Assembly (NCBI GenBank): GCA_944472135.2
Contig: OX235263.1
Coordinates: forward strand, 85,654,721 to 85,718,720
Direction of reading: 5' to 3'
Length of the DNA stretch: 64,000 nt
Source: Trichobilharzia regenti
Lineage: Eukaryota > Platyhelminthes > Trematoda > Strigeidida > Schistosomatidae
Shown: positions 22,991 to 35,331 of the stretch, in pieces
Layout of the letters: every line of letters starts with the position of its first letter
How positions within the stretch are numbered: position 1 is the first letter of the stretch
Made by a program: the position numbers and the translations under genes
Notes under the pieces: model-generated
Seen by the model: only the letters and a program-made list of their open reading frames with translations
Told to the model about the DNA's origin: nothing
Databases searched by the model: none

Positions 22991-23861
22991 CAGCAAAAAG
23001 GGCAACAAGCGGCAGCAACAATACAATACAGCAACACACAATACAGTTAGGCACAGTTAACTAAAATGATACCGAAACCAGAGACTCACTGACTTGGGCC
23101 AACTTGAACATATAGATCCAACAATGTATACGATTACAGATGTGAGTTATTGTTGAAAAGTCACAAAATGCCAAACAGTTAGTTATAGGTATTAGTAGTC
23201 AACAAGATTATATCCACAAGTTTAGTGTTCGAAACTTAACGGATTGCAATAATTGGCCAAGTTAAAGTTCCGACACCACTAACTAACAGTCAGCGAACGA
23301 CGTTGAATTATCCGATGAGATTCACGAACGTGAAGAACAGTAATCAAAACGGGATTTGGAGCGAATTTGCGACGAAAAAGGTGTACAGCACCCATAGGTA
23401 CGTGAGGATAAAACAGAGTCACCTGATTGGTTGCTCATGGTCATTTGTCTGTTCGCTAGTTCTTTTCGGTTTATGCTGCCATTCTTTAGAGTTGCCGGTG
23501 TGACTTCTCCATTAACAGTCCCATGCTAAACTGGTAGATGTTTCCCTCACATGTTCGAGAAAGATACCCCTTGTAACCGTTTTATCCTGTTTTTCATGAT
23601 TTTTTCTATAAATGTGCGTTTCTATTTACCATAAATGCCCCTTTTATGTGACTGGTTCGTTCAGGATCGTTTGCTGATTGGTTGTTAGTGGTGTCGAAAG
23701 TTTAACTCTGCCTAAAATTTCCAAAACTTCGTGGTCAGAAATACCACAGAAGTGAGAGTTTAATGTAACTAAGCAATTGCAGCATATTCGAGACAACTTG
23801 TATAATTCATTTTTATAAAATACACACATTATAAGTCGTTTTTAATAATTTAACGCTCCTT
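22991..23861. other. No recognised gene
   Basis: AT-rich DNA between the RTE-2 5' end and an old Pao LTR. Nothing was recognised. Confidence 0.4.
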
Positions 23862-24222
23862 GTGAATGTAGTTGAAGATTGAACGATCAATTCATGGTTG
23901 TTTGCTCAAACCCAACTCCTCCATATTTTTTGCGGGTCATCAATCCACCGGTCATCGTCTTATCGTTCGCTGTTCAGAGGAAGTTAAAAACTATCAGAAG
24001 TATTGTTGTGATTTATTGTTATAACATTTATTCTTAGATCTTGTGTAATAGCCTCAGTGTTGGTTACATGTTGGCGTAAGAGCAAAGGATTCTCGAGTCG
24101 CCAATCAGTGTTCTGGTTTACGCGTTGGTTAATACAAATTGTCTCTGAAAGTCTTCGAGGGACAGCGTGAGGCCCAGAGTAGTAAGAGCTGGACATTGAC
24201 AGTTTCTAAGCATTGGCTGACA
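23862..24222 (+). repeat. Diverged partial Pao LTR
   Basis: It resembles the last ~360 bp of the 618-bp LTR (GTTGAAGATTGAACGATCAA near 23870, AGAGCTGGACATTGAC near 24185) and ends GGCTGACA, as the younger LTRs do. It is much more diverged than the copies at 27315-35949, so the family has a history here. It starts at nearly the same LTR position as the truncated LTR at 32182. Confidence 0.75.
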
Positions 24223-24239
24223 AAAGGTGTTATACAACT

Positions 24240-27200
24240 TATCTGCTACCTTGACTGGTTGGGTGCTTGAAGACTGAGCTAAATGAAAGCGCAACAAGAC
24301 AGCGAATCCAACAGTGCTGATATGTTTTGGTGTGAGTGCATTTAGAGTTTGTGCCATATAAGCAGCAGGGTGTATATCGAGTAACTGGACTGAGGGCTTA
24401 AGGATGTTACCTGCAAAAGATTTTTGAATAATTTCCACATGTCTGTAGAATCAGTGCATAGCATACCCTTGTCTGTTTGGAGAGGAATTATGTGTTTTTT
24501 CGCGATTCAATCGCTTCTCTGGGATTTCCATGACAGCATACACCCTAGCAGGGTTGACTACTGCGGTGCGCTCTTCAGTTCTAATACACGAATCTCGAGC
24601 TTGTGAGATGGAGCTTAGAGTGTTAATTATTTAACATAGTGTGCTGAAGTCGTGGTGATTGGAGTAACTTGTCGTGTCTGTTCAGCTTTGTACTATCCTT
24701 TGGTTTTATATATGGCTTTTTATGTGGATCAGTCTTTAATGTCTGGAGCGGAATGGCAGCTTCTAGGCGTGCCCTTGAGTTCCAGTAGAAGATGCTCAGA
24801 GCTCTCTAAAGGTCATCAGTGGTGAAGTGTTCACCCCATTCAGAGGACCTTAGCACTGATTCTACGAAAGCCCAGTTTACCTTACTATGTTACTTATATG
24901 TTATGAAGTGGGGGTATAAGTTGCATTACTACTCAGTGGAAGTGGCAGCGAACACGTTACTGTTTTGTGGTCCACACCTGAAAACTTAGAACCCACTAAG
25001 ATTGAGGGGGGACTTGTACCGTGACAGAGTATTAAGCCCAGTGCGTTGTCACCTCTTGTAGGGATAGTGAGAGTTTGTTTCTAGCCAAAAATGTCCACTG
25101 TGCCTAAGAGCTTGTCATATTTAGCTGGGCCTGCTGACAAATCACAGTTCATTTCGGGTAGGCTGAAGTCTACACATATGATCTTATGCTCGTATGCAAG
25201 TGTGGATACTTGCTTCAGTACACTGATGATTTGAGTTTCGTAATCACTAAAGGTGCCAGGTGCTCTATAGACACATCCTTTCAGTAGCGTAACAATTTTG
25301 AAGTGTAATACAGTATGTTCAGGGACTACATTAAACAGCCTCCTCCCATCGAAAGTGTGCGTACCAATCGATGCTTATCTCTTCGTCTGGCATATTCGAA
25401 TGACAGCAGGATTCGGTAATAATGATTAATGGGGGGTTACATACCAGCGTGTGGTCCCTGAGCATAGGCCTTTTGTCTAGGATAGATCTAGCATTAATAA
25501 GGATCAAGTAAAGTTGAGAGCTGAAGTAGCGTTTGAAGTATTTAGGCTCGTCAGTCAGGCTCAAGTGTTGATCGGCACCCACTGGTTCCGCATGGCATAA
25601 CAACCCTGTGTTGCAGTTAGCGTGGGTACCATGTTCACCTATGCCTATCGAGTTACTATCTATTTTAGTGAATAATGAGTTTTATTACTGGATTCACTAT
25701 AGGATGTGTTATTTCTAGGCGTGTGTAAGTTGGAGACTTGGGTAGGAGTTCTTGTTTGGCCTATGCTTGGACAGACATTGGATGTGATGAATAGTTGCGT
25801 TTGCACTAGATTGTGTCTGTTTTCTTCACGATAGGGAGCCGACATTATTGGTACGGGTTCAGAAGATTTAACATCCCCATCAGTTGTTTCGCTAGCACTG
25901 ACAGGGATGTATTGAAGAAAAAACCACTGGTACCTTGTGATGACCATGAATTGTTAATCTGCCGATTGTTTGTAGACACTCTAAGTGACCTTACGTGGGT
26001 TTTATTATTTTTATTTTTATTTTTTTTCGATTACAGCTTGATTCCACACTGCATACTGCACTGAGGTTTTATTCCCAGAAGACTTGTTTCGTATATTCTG
26101 TCGAAGTTTGAGTGTCATACTCTGAAGGCTCAGAGTGGTTGGTGGCTGAGCTGTGAGTGTTGCCATTTGTACTATTTTACGTGTTGGTGTCGCTACTCCA
26201 GCTACTAGTATGACTTGGCGTACTATGCGAGCAAGTTGTGTGGTTATTGTCCGCGGACCCTATGGTCTTGTTTGTGTTTTAATTTGGCTGTCAGCGTAGT
26301 TTTAAATGTTGTTTACCTTACAGCATGTGCCATTCTTAGGAGTTTGAAAATGTTGGGGATTTTTCGTGACACGTGGGGCATTTCAGCATGTTTTGTTACC
26401 GAATTCCATTTGAATTCTTATGTTATGGCTAGGGGAGGTTGTTGTCGACTTACAAGAGGGATTGATTTCTATCGCAGGGTTATCCAGAGATATATCTTGA
26501 TCCACGGTAGAGGGAGGAGTGTTTAATTTGGGAGTAAGATTATGGTTTACGAGTCTTTAGTTTGGTTACGTTTTCTGTGGAGCTATTTTTTGTGAGATTT
26601 GAGGGGGCAGATATGAGTTCTACGGTGTTGTCCGTGTGTTTGTCTGTTTTGGTAACTTTCGGGTTCTCCTCGTTAGGTTTAGTGAGGTGATTGTAAGCAG
26701 GCCTTTCAATTACTTTCATATCTGCTACAACTTTTATTTGTTTGTTACCCGTGTCCTGTAATAGGATAAGTTGTGTATCGGTGAATTTATTAGCCTCTGT
26801 CTGTGATTCAACCTGAAGCCGTATAGAGCAGCAGTGGGTGTGATGGCCCATCTTTAGTCTGTGACATTTTGCTTAGGAGTTAGGCATTTTCACCGCTTGC
26901 ATATTGTAGACTGCCACACTCGTTCTAGTATCTAGTATTTTGATAACCTCTGCAGTGGTGAATTTTATCAAGAGGTCTAACTTAGTTACTGATTTTGTCA
27001 AGTTCGCCAGGGTTTACGGTTCTGGTGAGGATGTTCAGAGGTGCAAGTTTGCAGACCTGTGATATTATGTCACTAATCTGTGTTGATAATTCAAATATGC
27101 AAACCGAATTTTCTAAGCATCATGCATTCATAGCCTAACTGTACCTTATTTCCCGCATCTCAGTATTCAGCTCTTCTGCAGACAGCTTTAGGCGTTCTAT

Positions 27201-27314
27201 ATCTGAAGTTAGTGTTGAAGCTGGACTTGGTAAATGAAGATTAGTGAAACGTACATAAGGTGAAGTGAAGAGCTCTATATCAGGATAAGGTGCTGAGTTT
27301 CCAGAGACGATGCT
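24240..27314 (-). mobile_element. 5' half of a CR1-like element (ORF1-like region and endonuclease)
   Basis: Read on the minus strand, LILINARSILDKRPMLRD with IIITESCCHSNMPDEEIS (25390-25520) is a CR1-type endonuclease N-terminus. GCVYRAPGTFSDYETQI and VDFSLPEMNC follow near 25150-25280, where the usual GDFN reads VDFS. Upstream, at 25660-27323, are charged segments and a Cys/His-rich patch near 26830-26920 consistent with an ORF1. It is decayed by stops. It abuts the Pao element at 27315. Confidence 0.6.
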
Positions 27315-27932
27315 TGTCAGCAACGCCTCATAAACCGTTAATGCCCAGCTCTTGCTACGCTCGGGCCCACGCTGTTCCTTGAAGTTTTCAGAAACGCTTA
27401 GTTATAACGGACGAAAAAACCAAAACACCGATCTGCCGCTTGAGATTTCTTTATTGTTACACCAACATATAAAAATAATAACTGAACTAAGGTCTGTGAA
27501 CAAATATTACAATAATAAATCATAGTATTACTTCTGACGATGTTTCACTCTTCTTTCTGAACAGCGACCGATGAGACGATGACTGTCGTATTGATGCCTC
27601 CGCGAAAATTGAGGAAGTTGATTTTGAGCAAACAACCAAGAATTGATCGTTCAATCTTCAACTCCATTGACACTCCCCGGCAAAAAAGGGATCCAACCCT
27701 TTTTTCCTTCACGACCAATGCACGTTGACTTGTATGCCATTGCGAGAACCTGGGTCAAACAGACAGAGCTGAAATGGAAAACAAACAGAAAAGCCAACAA
27801 ACCACAAGCATACCCACAGCACAATCTCACACATCACTGACGACCTGCGCCTCCAGACAGAGACCTCCTCTTGACATCTTGCAACACAATCGCCACTTGC
27901 TAGAATGACTCTTGCAGAATGCAACGTGACCA
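27315..27932 (-). repeat. Pao copy A downstream LTR
   Basis: 618 bp, near-identical to 30723-31340 and 35332-35949. On the minus strand it starts TGGTCACGTTGC and ends GTTGCTGACA. Confidence 0.9.
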
Positions 27933-28629
27933 TAGCACCAACCCATGATACTCTACGCACATCCTCTTACCTACTCACTACCAATTACCACTGCAATCGC
28001 TTGTCACTCATTCTGCCTCAGTTCTAGTAGCGGTGACGCATGCAAGCCTCAGTCGTTTACACTCTTTCTCCCCGGCGTGTCGGACCGCAGCTAACAATTA
28101 TCTCCGTGTGCATTTCATTCTCAGCAATAGCCTAGCCTCCCTGGCGTATACGCTCAATCTGCTGTCCTTAACATCAATCAATTCATTCATGGATGTAGAA
28201 GAGCGGACACAACTTCAGAAGTAATCACGACGAAAATTTTAACAAAATTACGCAATAACAACAAGATACGAAAACAACGAGTAAACACAATGAATCCAAA
28301 ATACACCAATTGATATGACACACCACACATATATACAAACAGTACAAACAACCTCGCCGATCATGTCTTGATGGAATTCCTTTGAAGAATTGCGGGGCTA
28401 ACACCAGTACGCCTACAACCCTTCACAGGTTGACGATTGTAAGTTGTGGAATGTCCGGACACAAACAAGATTAACCAACAGTTACATCAATTGGAACTCA
28501 CACAACTATTTAACACAAACATATGTACAATCAATACATCAAATGTTGTGGATTCTGACACGACAAACTACCCTTGAGGAACTGTAGGACTTACAGCAGT
28601 ACGTCTACAACCCTTCTCAGGTTGACGCC

Positions 28630-30578
28630 CTAGGTTGGAAAATCGTTGCAGAGTTCATTTGCTGACCTCCTCCTATCAGCTATATCTTCAAATCTGAACG
28701 GCAACTCGCTCATGTCATTGTATCGTAGAATATAGATGACGAACAAACATACGACGTATCTGGTCAACCAAGTGTAGAAACAGAGTAATTTACACCAAAG
28801 ATAATAACATTCAAATAGTAACTTGAAACTAGAAATGCCTTTATTCGTGCAGGTCAATTTAACAATTACTCTCTCGTTTACACTTGGCTTATCCTCACTA
28901 AACTGACCATTGATATTCGTCCTTTCAAACGAACTGATACTACCATAGTCATTGCACAAGATACTTGAGTTGATGGGTGTCTGTTTCATTGTGGATGACA
29001 GCACCAACGACGACTGATTGATATCAGTTGATGAACTTAGCAGTGGATCAGAAGCTGTTGTTGCTCGGCTTTCAGAAAGTTGTCTACCTGCAAGACCACC
29101 ACCACTGGTGTCTTTTACTATCAGCTCAGGTTTAGCACTAGCATCTGATGATAGGTGGGCTTCACTCTGATCAATTACACTGACGGTTTGACAAGTATGC
29201 ATGCCTTCTGCAACTGCATTTAATTCTACTTCACGTTCAAGTTCTACAGAACCTTTATTTAACTTAGCGGTAGTAGGCATTCCCCCCATTTCATCATGAT
29301 CAACCAAAGACAAATCTGCACTATCATGATCATTACCACAAATATTCAATTTACCGTCAAGTTCATCATTTTCAAACTCTTTAATAACAGAAGTAGACAA
29401 TTTTGGCTCCTCCTCACAAATCATTAAAGGTTTTATATCTTCACTCTGACTAGTTATACTTTGTAAACTTGTAGGGTCAGAACTGCACTCTGAAGCAGTA
29501 ACTCTATTCTGTGACACTCTATTCAACAATGGCTTACCAGTTGCAACTACAGACTTCCTGACCGCACCGTTATCGTCACACAATTTGGAGTCAGGCCTGG
29601 GGTTTACATTTAGCTTATCACTGAACTTGCTTACTGGTTCACAGTTCACCTTTGTATGCACCTCTTGAAAACGTGTAAAACACAACCGTGCTTGTCTTGC
29701 ATCTTGTAACTTATCTGTTGAGAATGTACTACGAAACCTGTTACACTCACTAGGTCTATATGCATTACTATACATCATGGAGTCTTCTCGATATCCACCT
29801 CTCTGAGGCCCTTTCGTCATCAATGATTGCGTTTTACCCTCAGACTGCTCTATTCTAGGGGTGAGATTCAATATACTGGCAACTTGCTCATCGATTGATT
29901 GACACTATCTTTTACCAGTTTCAGGATATCATCAAATTTTGGATCGATATCCTCTTCCTCCATACGGGAGCTTATCTTCACCCACTTCCTTTGCAGTCGA
30001 GTAGGTAGGCGTCTCGCAATTACCTCTAGGACTGAGCTGGAGTTGAGGTCACTCATGCAATTCATAGAAATCAAGGTATTCTTATAAGTCATAAGATTAT
30101 CTAAAAACTCAGTGAGTGCCTTGGAGTCATCTTGAAGTTGACTGCCATTACCTTTGACAGCTTCGTATACGTTCCTTACAATCATTGAAGGTCTTCCAAA
30201 CCTTTGACGTAATATGCTCATAGCCTCATCGTAGCCCTCTTTTGGCTTCATAAACTTACAACACTGTATAGCTCTTGCAGCATCTCCAGTGCAATATCTC
30301 ATCAAATACATTAACTTCAATTCATCACTTAATAGAAAACTACTCAACATGATCTCAAACTCCTTTACAAATTGTAAATAATCAGCCGGGTTTCCATCAA
30401 AACACCGTGGTTCTAATTTAGGGAGTTTGATGTTCCTATTATCCCTGAACGGCGAAACAGTAACATCAACCATATCATGCTTAACATCAGACACATCGTT
30501 ACAATTAACAGACAAGTCACAATGACTTACTTTCCTGTTTGCATCCAAGACACTCTGTCCCTTCTTTGACCCAGGCAT
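28630..30578 (-). pseudogene. Pao gag (DUF1759-like), copy A, one frameshift
   Basis: The N-terminal third carries a DUF1759-like BEL/Pao gag: KLPKLEPRCFDGNPADYL, then LMYLMRYCTGDAARAI, AMSILRQRFGRP and VIARRLPTRLQRKWV. A 1-nt deletion near 29890 (relative to copy B) shifts the frame after SVNQSM; without it the ORF would be 649 codons. The C-terminal part is polar and low in motifs, then has a hydrophobic stretch (LLFECYYLWCKLL to LFVIYIL) before a basic end. No zinc knuckle or protease was seen. Confidence 0.85.
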
Positions 30579-30722
30579 TGTTGAACTTGACCCAATTCCA
30601 AAAAAGTTCCAGATATTGCTTGTTCAAAGAGGACTTGACCGGCACCAGGAAAAATGAACGGCGACTATCCAAACTTTCACCAACTGTTTGAATCCGCCAG
30701 ATCTGTTTCTATCGTCAGAAAC

Positions 30723-31340
30723 TGTCAGCCACGTCTCATAAACCGTTAATGCCCAGCTCTTGCTACGCTCGGGCCCACGCTGTTCCTTGAAGTTTTCAGA
30801 AACGCTTAGTTATAACGGACGAAAAAACCAAAACACCGATTGGCCGCTTGAGATTTCTTTATTGTTACACCAACATATAAAAATAATAACTGAACTAAGG
30901 TCTGTGAACAAATATTACAATAATAAATCATAGTATTACTTCTGACGATGTTTCACTCTTCTTTCTGAACAGCGACCGATGAGACGATGACTGTCGTATT
31001 GATGCCTCCGCGAAAATTGAGGAAGTTGATTTTGAGCAAACAACCAAGAATTGATCGTTCAATCTTCAACTCCATTGACACTCCCCGGCAAAAAAGGGAT
31101 CCAACCCTTTTTTCCTTCACGACCAATGCACGTTGACTTGTATGCCATTGCGAGAACCTGGGTCAAACAGACAGAGCTGAAATGGAAAACAAACAGAAAA
31201 GCCAACAAACCACAAGCATACCCACAGCACAATCTCACACATCACTGACGACCTGCGCCTCCAGACAGAGACCTCCTCTTGACATCTTGCAACACAATCG
31301 CCACTTGCTAGAATGACTCTTGCAGAATGCAACGTGACCA
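30723..31340 (-). repeat. Pao copy A upstream LTR
   Basis: 618 bp, bounded on the minus strand by TGGTCACG and GCTGACA. A probable primer-binding site lies ~24 nt further in, at 30685-30699. Confidence 0.9.
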
Positions 31341-31755
31341 TCACAGCAGCTTGGCGGCGTATTGGCCAGCTGTGTGGCTCGCTTCCATATTTGGCGGGAG
31401 TTATTTTGTTCGTTGTTGCGAGCATATATGTGCTATCAGTCATCAGGTAAACACGTGACTGGGCTCGTGGCTTTCTATATAATTAAACATGACTGATGGG
31501 TGTAAAAGTTATTGGTTACCATTATGCAACTGGAGAAACACTTGTGTGAGTCTCACAGCAAAAATGGAAATATATAGCGAATCTAGCTAAAATGCAATGC
31601 AAACGTTGTACGTGCCACGTCAGTATACGCTCATAAATTTGAGGCATTTTTAGTAGGCGCTTAGTATGGAACTTTCCTTGTCCCCATTTGTATTAAAATG
31701 GAGCTCACTGTCCTTGAATGAGACAACTACTGTCTGATGCTCAATAGCCCTGAGA
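31341..31755. other. Spacer between Pao copy A and Gypsy-1
   Basis: No gene or repeat recognised. It ends in TTTTG at 31756-31760, the left half of the Gypsy-1 target duplication, so it is the pre-insertion host DNA on that side. Confidence 0.6.
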
Positions 31756-31760
31756 TTTTG

Positions 31761-31951
31761 TGTGGTGATTGACTATTTCTATCTCTGTATTGTTTAAATA
31801 CTTGCTGTTGATTGTTAATATTTCTTATATGAATTGAATGTAATTCCGCTAAATACAAATTCCTGAGTTCTGACCTCTCTGTGTTTTGGTTGAATTCTTG
31901 TAATTAGGTCATCTTGAAATACTAATATTACGATTACAATAAATTACTACA
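31761..31951 (+). repeat. Gypsy-1 5' LTR
   Basis: 191 bp, starting TGTGGTGATTGAC and ending ATTACTACA. A primer-site-like TGGCGTCGCG begins 4 nt further on and overlaps the gag ATG at 31965. Confidence 0.95.
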
Positions 31952-31964
31952 AATTGGCGTCGCG

Positions 31965-32181
31965 ATGGAACTAAACAACCTGGGAAAATTCCACATAAAT
32001 GGGTCTCCACGGGAGATTGCTGATTACTTGGAATGCTCCGATGCGTGGTGTATTTCAAAGAATGTTCAAGATGACAAAATTCCAGCACATTACATCAACA
32101 CTATTGGGCTAGATGCGTATAGCCTAGTAAAGACTCTGTCATTTCCAGAAAAGCCAATACCTCTGCCGTATTATAAAATAC
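31965..32181 (+). pseudogene. Gypsy-1 gag, N-terminal part
   Basis: The frame begins MELNNLGKFHINGSPREI and reaches SFPEKPIPLPYYKIRV before meeting Pao LTR sequence. The same N-terminus is found in Gypsy-2 (58608 leftward), where it continues into a retrotransposon-gag domain. About 60 bp of the target gag is missing at the Pao junction. Confidence 0.85.
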
Positions 32182-32540
32182 GTGTCAATGGAGTTGAAGA
32201 TTGAACGATCAATTCTTGGTTGTTTGCTCAAAATCAACTTCCTCAATTTTCGCGGAGGCATCAATACGACAGTCATCGTCTCATCGGTCGCTGTTCAGAA
32301 AGAAGAGTGAAACATCGTCAGAAGTAATACTATGATTTATTATTGTAATATTTGTTCACAGACCTTAGTTCAGTTATTATTTTTATATGTTGGTGTAACA
32401 ATAAAGAAATCTCAAGCGGCCAATCGGTGTTTTGGTTTTTTCGTCCGTTATAACTAAGCGTTTCTGAAAACTTCAAGGAACAGCGTGGGCCCGAGCGTAG
32501 CAAGAGCTGGGCATTAACGGTTTATGAGACGTGGCTGACA
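32182..32540 (+). repeat. Pao copy B 5' LTR, truncated
   Basis: Matches 35591-35949 over its whole 359 bp. The primer-site-like TGGCGGATTCAAAC follows at 32564. Confidence 0.9.
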
Positions 32541-32684
32541 GTTTCTGACGATAGAAACAGATCTGGCGGATTCAAACAGTTGGTGAAAGTTTGGATAGTC
32601 GCCGTTCACTTTTCCTGGTGCCGGTCAAGTCCTCTTTGAACAAGCAATATCTGGAACTTTTTTGGAATTGGGTCAAGTTCAACA

Positions 32685-34634
32685 ATGCCTGGGTCAAAGA
32701 AGGGACAGAGTGTCTTGGATGCAAACAGGAAAGTAAGTCATGGTGACTTGTCTGTTAATTGTAACGATGTGTCTGATGTTGAGCATGACATGGTTGATGT
32801 TACTGTTTCGCCGTTCAGGGATAATAGGAACATCAAACTCCCTAAATTAGAACCACGGTGTTTTGATGGAAACCCGGCTGATTATTTACACTTTGTAAAG
32901 GAGTTTGAGATCATGTTGAGTAGTTTTCTATTAAGTGATGAATTGAAGTTAATGTATTTGATGAGATATTGCACTGGAGATGCTGCAAGAGCTATACAGT
33001 GTTGTAAGTTTATGAAGCCAAAAGAGGGCTACGATGAGGCTATGAGCATATTACGTCAAAGGTTTGGAAGACCTTCAATGATTGTAAGGAACGTATACGA
33101 AGCTGTCAAAGGTAATGGCAGTCAACTTCAAGATGACTCCAAGGCACTCACTGAGTTTTTAGATAATCTTATGACTTATAAGAATACCTTGATTTCTATG
33201 AATTGCATGAGTGACCTCAACTCCAGCTCAGTCCTAGAGGTAATTGCGAGACGCCTACCTACTCGACTGCAAAGGAAGTGGGTGAAGATAGGCTCCCGTA
33301 TGTAGGAAGAGGATATCGATCCAAAATTTGATGATATCCTGAAACTGGTAAAAGATAGTGTCAATCAATCGATGAGCAAGATTGCCAGTATATTGAATCT
33401 CACCCATAGAATAGAGCAGTCTGAGGGTAAAACGCAATCATTGATGACGAAAGGGCCTCAGAGAGGTGGATATCGAGAAGACTCCATGATGTATAGTTAT
33501 GCATATAGACCTAGTGAGTGTAACAGGTTTCGTGGTACATTCTCAACAGATAAGTTACAAGATGCAATACAAGCACGGTTGTGTTTTACACGTTTTCAAG
33601 AGGTGCATACAAAGGTGAACTGTGAACCAGTAAGCAAGTTCAGTCATAAGCTAAATGTAAACCCCAGGCCTGACTCCAAATTGTGTGACGATAACGGTGC
33701 GGTCAGGAAGTATGTAGTTGCAACTGGTAAGCCATTGTTGAATAGAGTGTCACAGAATAGAGTTACTGCTTCAGAGTGCGGTTCTGACCCTACAAGTTTA
33801 CAAAGTATAACTAGTCAGAGTGAAGATATAAAACCTTTAATGATTTGTGAGGAGGAGCCAAAATTGTCTACTTCTGTTATTAAAGAGTTTGAAAATGATG
33901 AACTTGACGGTAAATTGAATATTTGTGGTAATGATCATGATAGTGCAGATTTGTCTTTGGTTGATCATGATGAAATGGGGGGAATGCCTACTACCGCTAA
34001 GTTAAATAAAGGTTCTGTAGAACTTGAACTTGAAGTAGAATTAAATGCAGTTGCAGAAGGCATGCATACTTGTCAAACCGTCAGTGTAATTGATCAGAGT
34101 GAAGCCCACCTATCATCAGATGCTAGTGCTAAACCTGAGCTGATAGTAAAAGACACCAGTGGTGGTGGTCTTGCAGGTAGACAACTTTCTGAAAGCCGAG
34201 CAACAACAGCTTCTGATCCACTGCTAAGTTCATCAACTGATATCAATCAGTCGTCGTTGGTGCTGTCATCCACAACGAAACAGACACCCATCAACTCAAC
34301 TATCTTGTGCATTGACTATGGTAGTATCAGTTCGTTTGAAAGGACGAATATCAATGGTCAGTTTAGTGAGGATAAGCCAAGTGTAAACGAGAGAGTAATT
34401 GTTAGATTGACCTGCACGAATAAAGGCATTTCTAGTTTCAAGTTACTATTTGAATGTTATTATCTTTGGTGTAAATTACTCTGTTTCTACACTCGGTTGA
34501 CCAGATACGTCGTATGTTTGTTCGTCATCTATATTCTACGATACAATGACATGAGCGAGTTGCCGTTCAGATTTGAAGATATAGCTGATAGGAGGAGGTC
34601 AGCAAATGAACTCTGCAACGATTTTCCAACCTAG
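32685..34634 (+). pseudogene. Pao gag (DUF1759-like), copy B, one nonsense codon
   Basis: 1950 bp, a 649-codon frame apart from a TAG at about 33303-33305 where copy A has GAG. The DUF1759-like domain spans roughly residues 45-210. The rest is a polar region with short acidic tracts, then a hydrophobic segment (~residues 585-625) and a terminal RRRSANELCNDFPT. Copies A and B are broken by different single lesions, so their common source probably had an intact 649-aa protein. No pol follows. Confidence 0.85.
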
Positions 34635-34636
34635 GG

Positions 34637-34890
34637 CGTCAACCTGAGAAGGGTTGTAGACGTACTGCTGTAAGTCCTACAGTTCCTCAAGGGTAGTTTG
34701 TCGTGTCAGAATCCACAACATTTGATGTATTGATTGTACATATGTTTGTGTTAAATAGTTGTGTGAGTTCCAATTGATGTAACTGTTGGTTAATCTTGTT
34801 TGTGTCCGGACATTCCACAACTTACAATCGTCAACCTGTGAAGGGTTGTAGGCGTACTGGTGTTAGCCCCGCAATTCTTCAAAGGAATTC
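34637..34890 (+). repeat. Tandem ~190-bp repeat in the Pao 3' untranslated region
   Basis: CGTCAACCTGAGAAGGGTTG at 34637 recurs as CGTCAACCTGTGAAGGGTTG at 34829, with similar downstream sequence (TACTG.TGT.AG.CC). The offset is 192 bp. The same pair lies in copy A near 28430 and 28625. Confidence 0.7.
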
Positions 34891-35331
34891 CATCAAGACA
34901 TGATCGGCGAGGTTGTTTGTACTGTTTGTATATATGTGTGGTGTGTCATATCAATTGGTGTATTTTGGATTCATTGTGTTTACTCGTTGTTTTCGTATCT
35001 TGTTGTTATTGCGTAATTTTGTTAAAATTTTCGTCGTGATTACTTCTGAAGTTGTGTCCGCTCTTCTACATCCATGAATGAATTGATTGATGTTAAGGAC
35101 AGCAGATTGAGCGTATACGCCAGGGAGGCTAGGCTATTGCTGAGAATGAAATGCACACGGAGATAATTGTTAGCTGCGGTCCGACACGCCGGGGAGAAAG
35201 AGTGTAAACGACTGAGGCTTGCATGCGTCACCGCTACTAGAACTGAGGCAGAATGAGTGACAAGCGATTGCAGTGGTAATTGGTAGTGAGTAGGTAAGAG
35301 GATGTGCGTAGAGTATCATGGGTTGGTGCTA

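Larger units (their letters stand above)
27315..31340 (-). mobile_element. Pao/BEL gag-only LTR element, copy A
   Basis: A 4026-bp element on the minus strand with two 618-bp LTRs (30723-31340 upstream, 27315-27932 downstream) that begin TGGTCACG and end CTGACA. The only coding region is a gag-type ORF (30578-28630); no protease, RT, RNase H or integrase is present, and only ~700 bp separates gag from the downstream LTR. A tRNA-like primer site (TGGCGGATTCAAAC) lies just inside the upstream LTR. The flanking bases do not form a target duplication. Confidence 0.85.

Noticed and set aside
24118..24438. 106-codon minus-strand ORF as a gene
   Set aside because: It runs across the edge of an old Pao LTR into decayed CR1-like DNA, so it is an accidental frame.
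27643..27840. 65-codon frame repeated at 27643, 31051 and 35424 as a conserved small gene
   Set aside because: It lies entirely within the 618-bp Pao LTR and recurs only because the LTR does.
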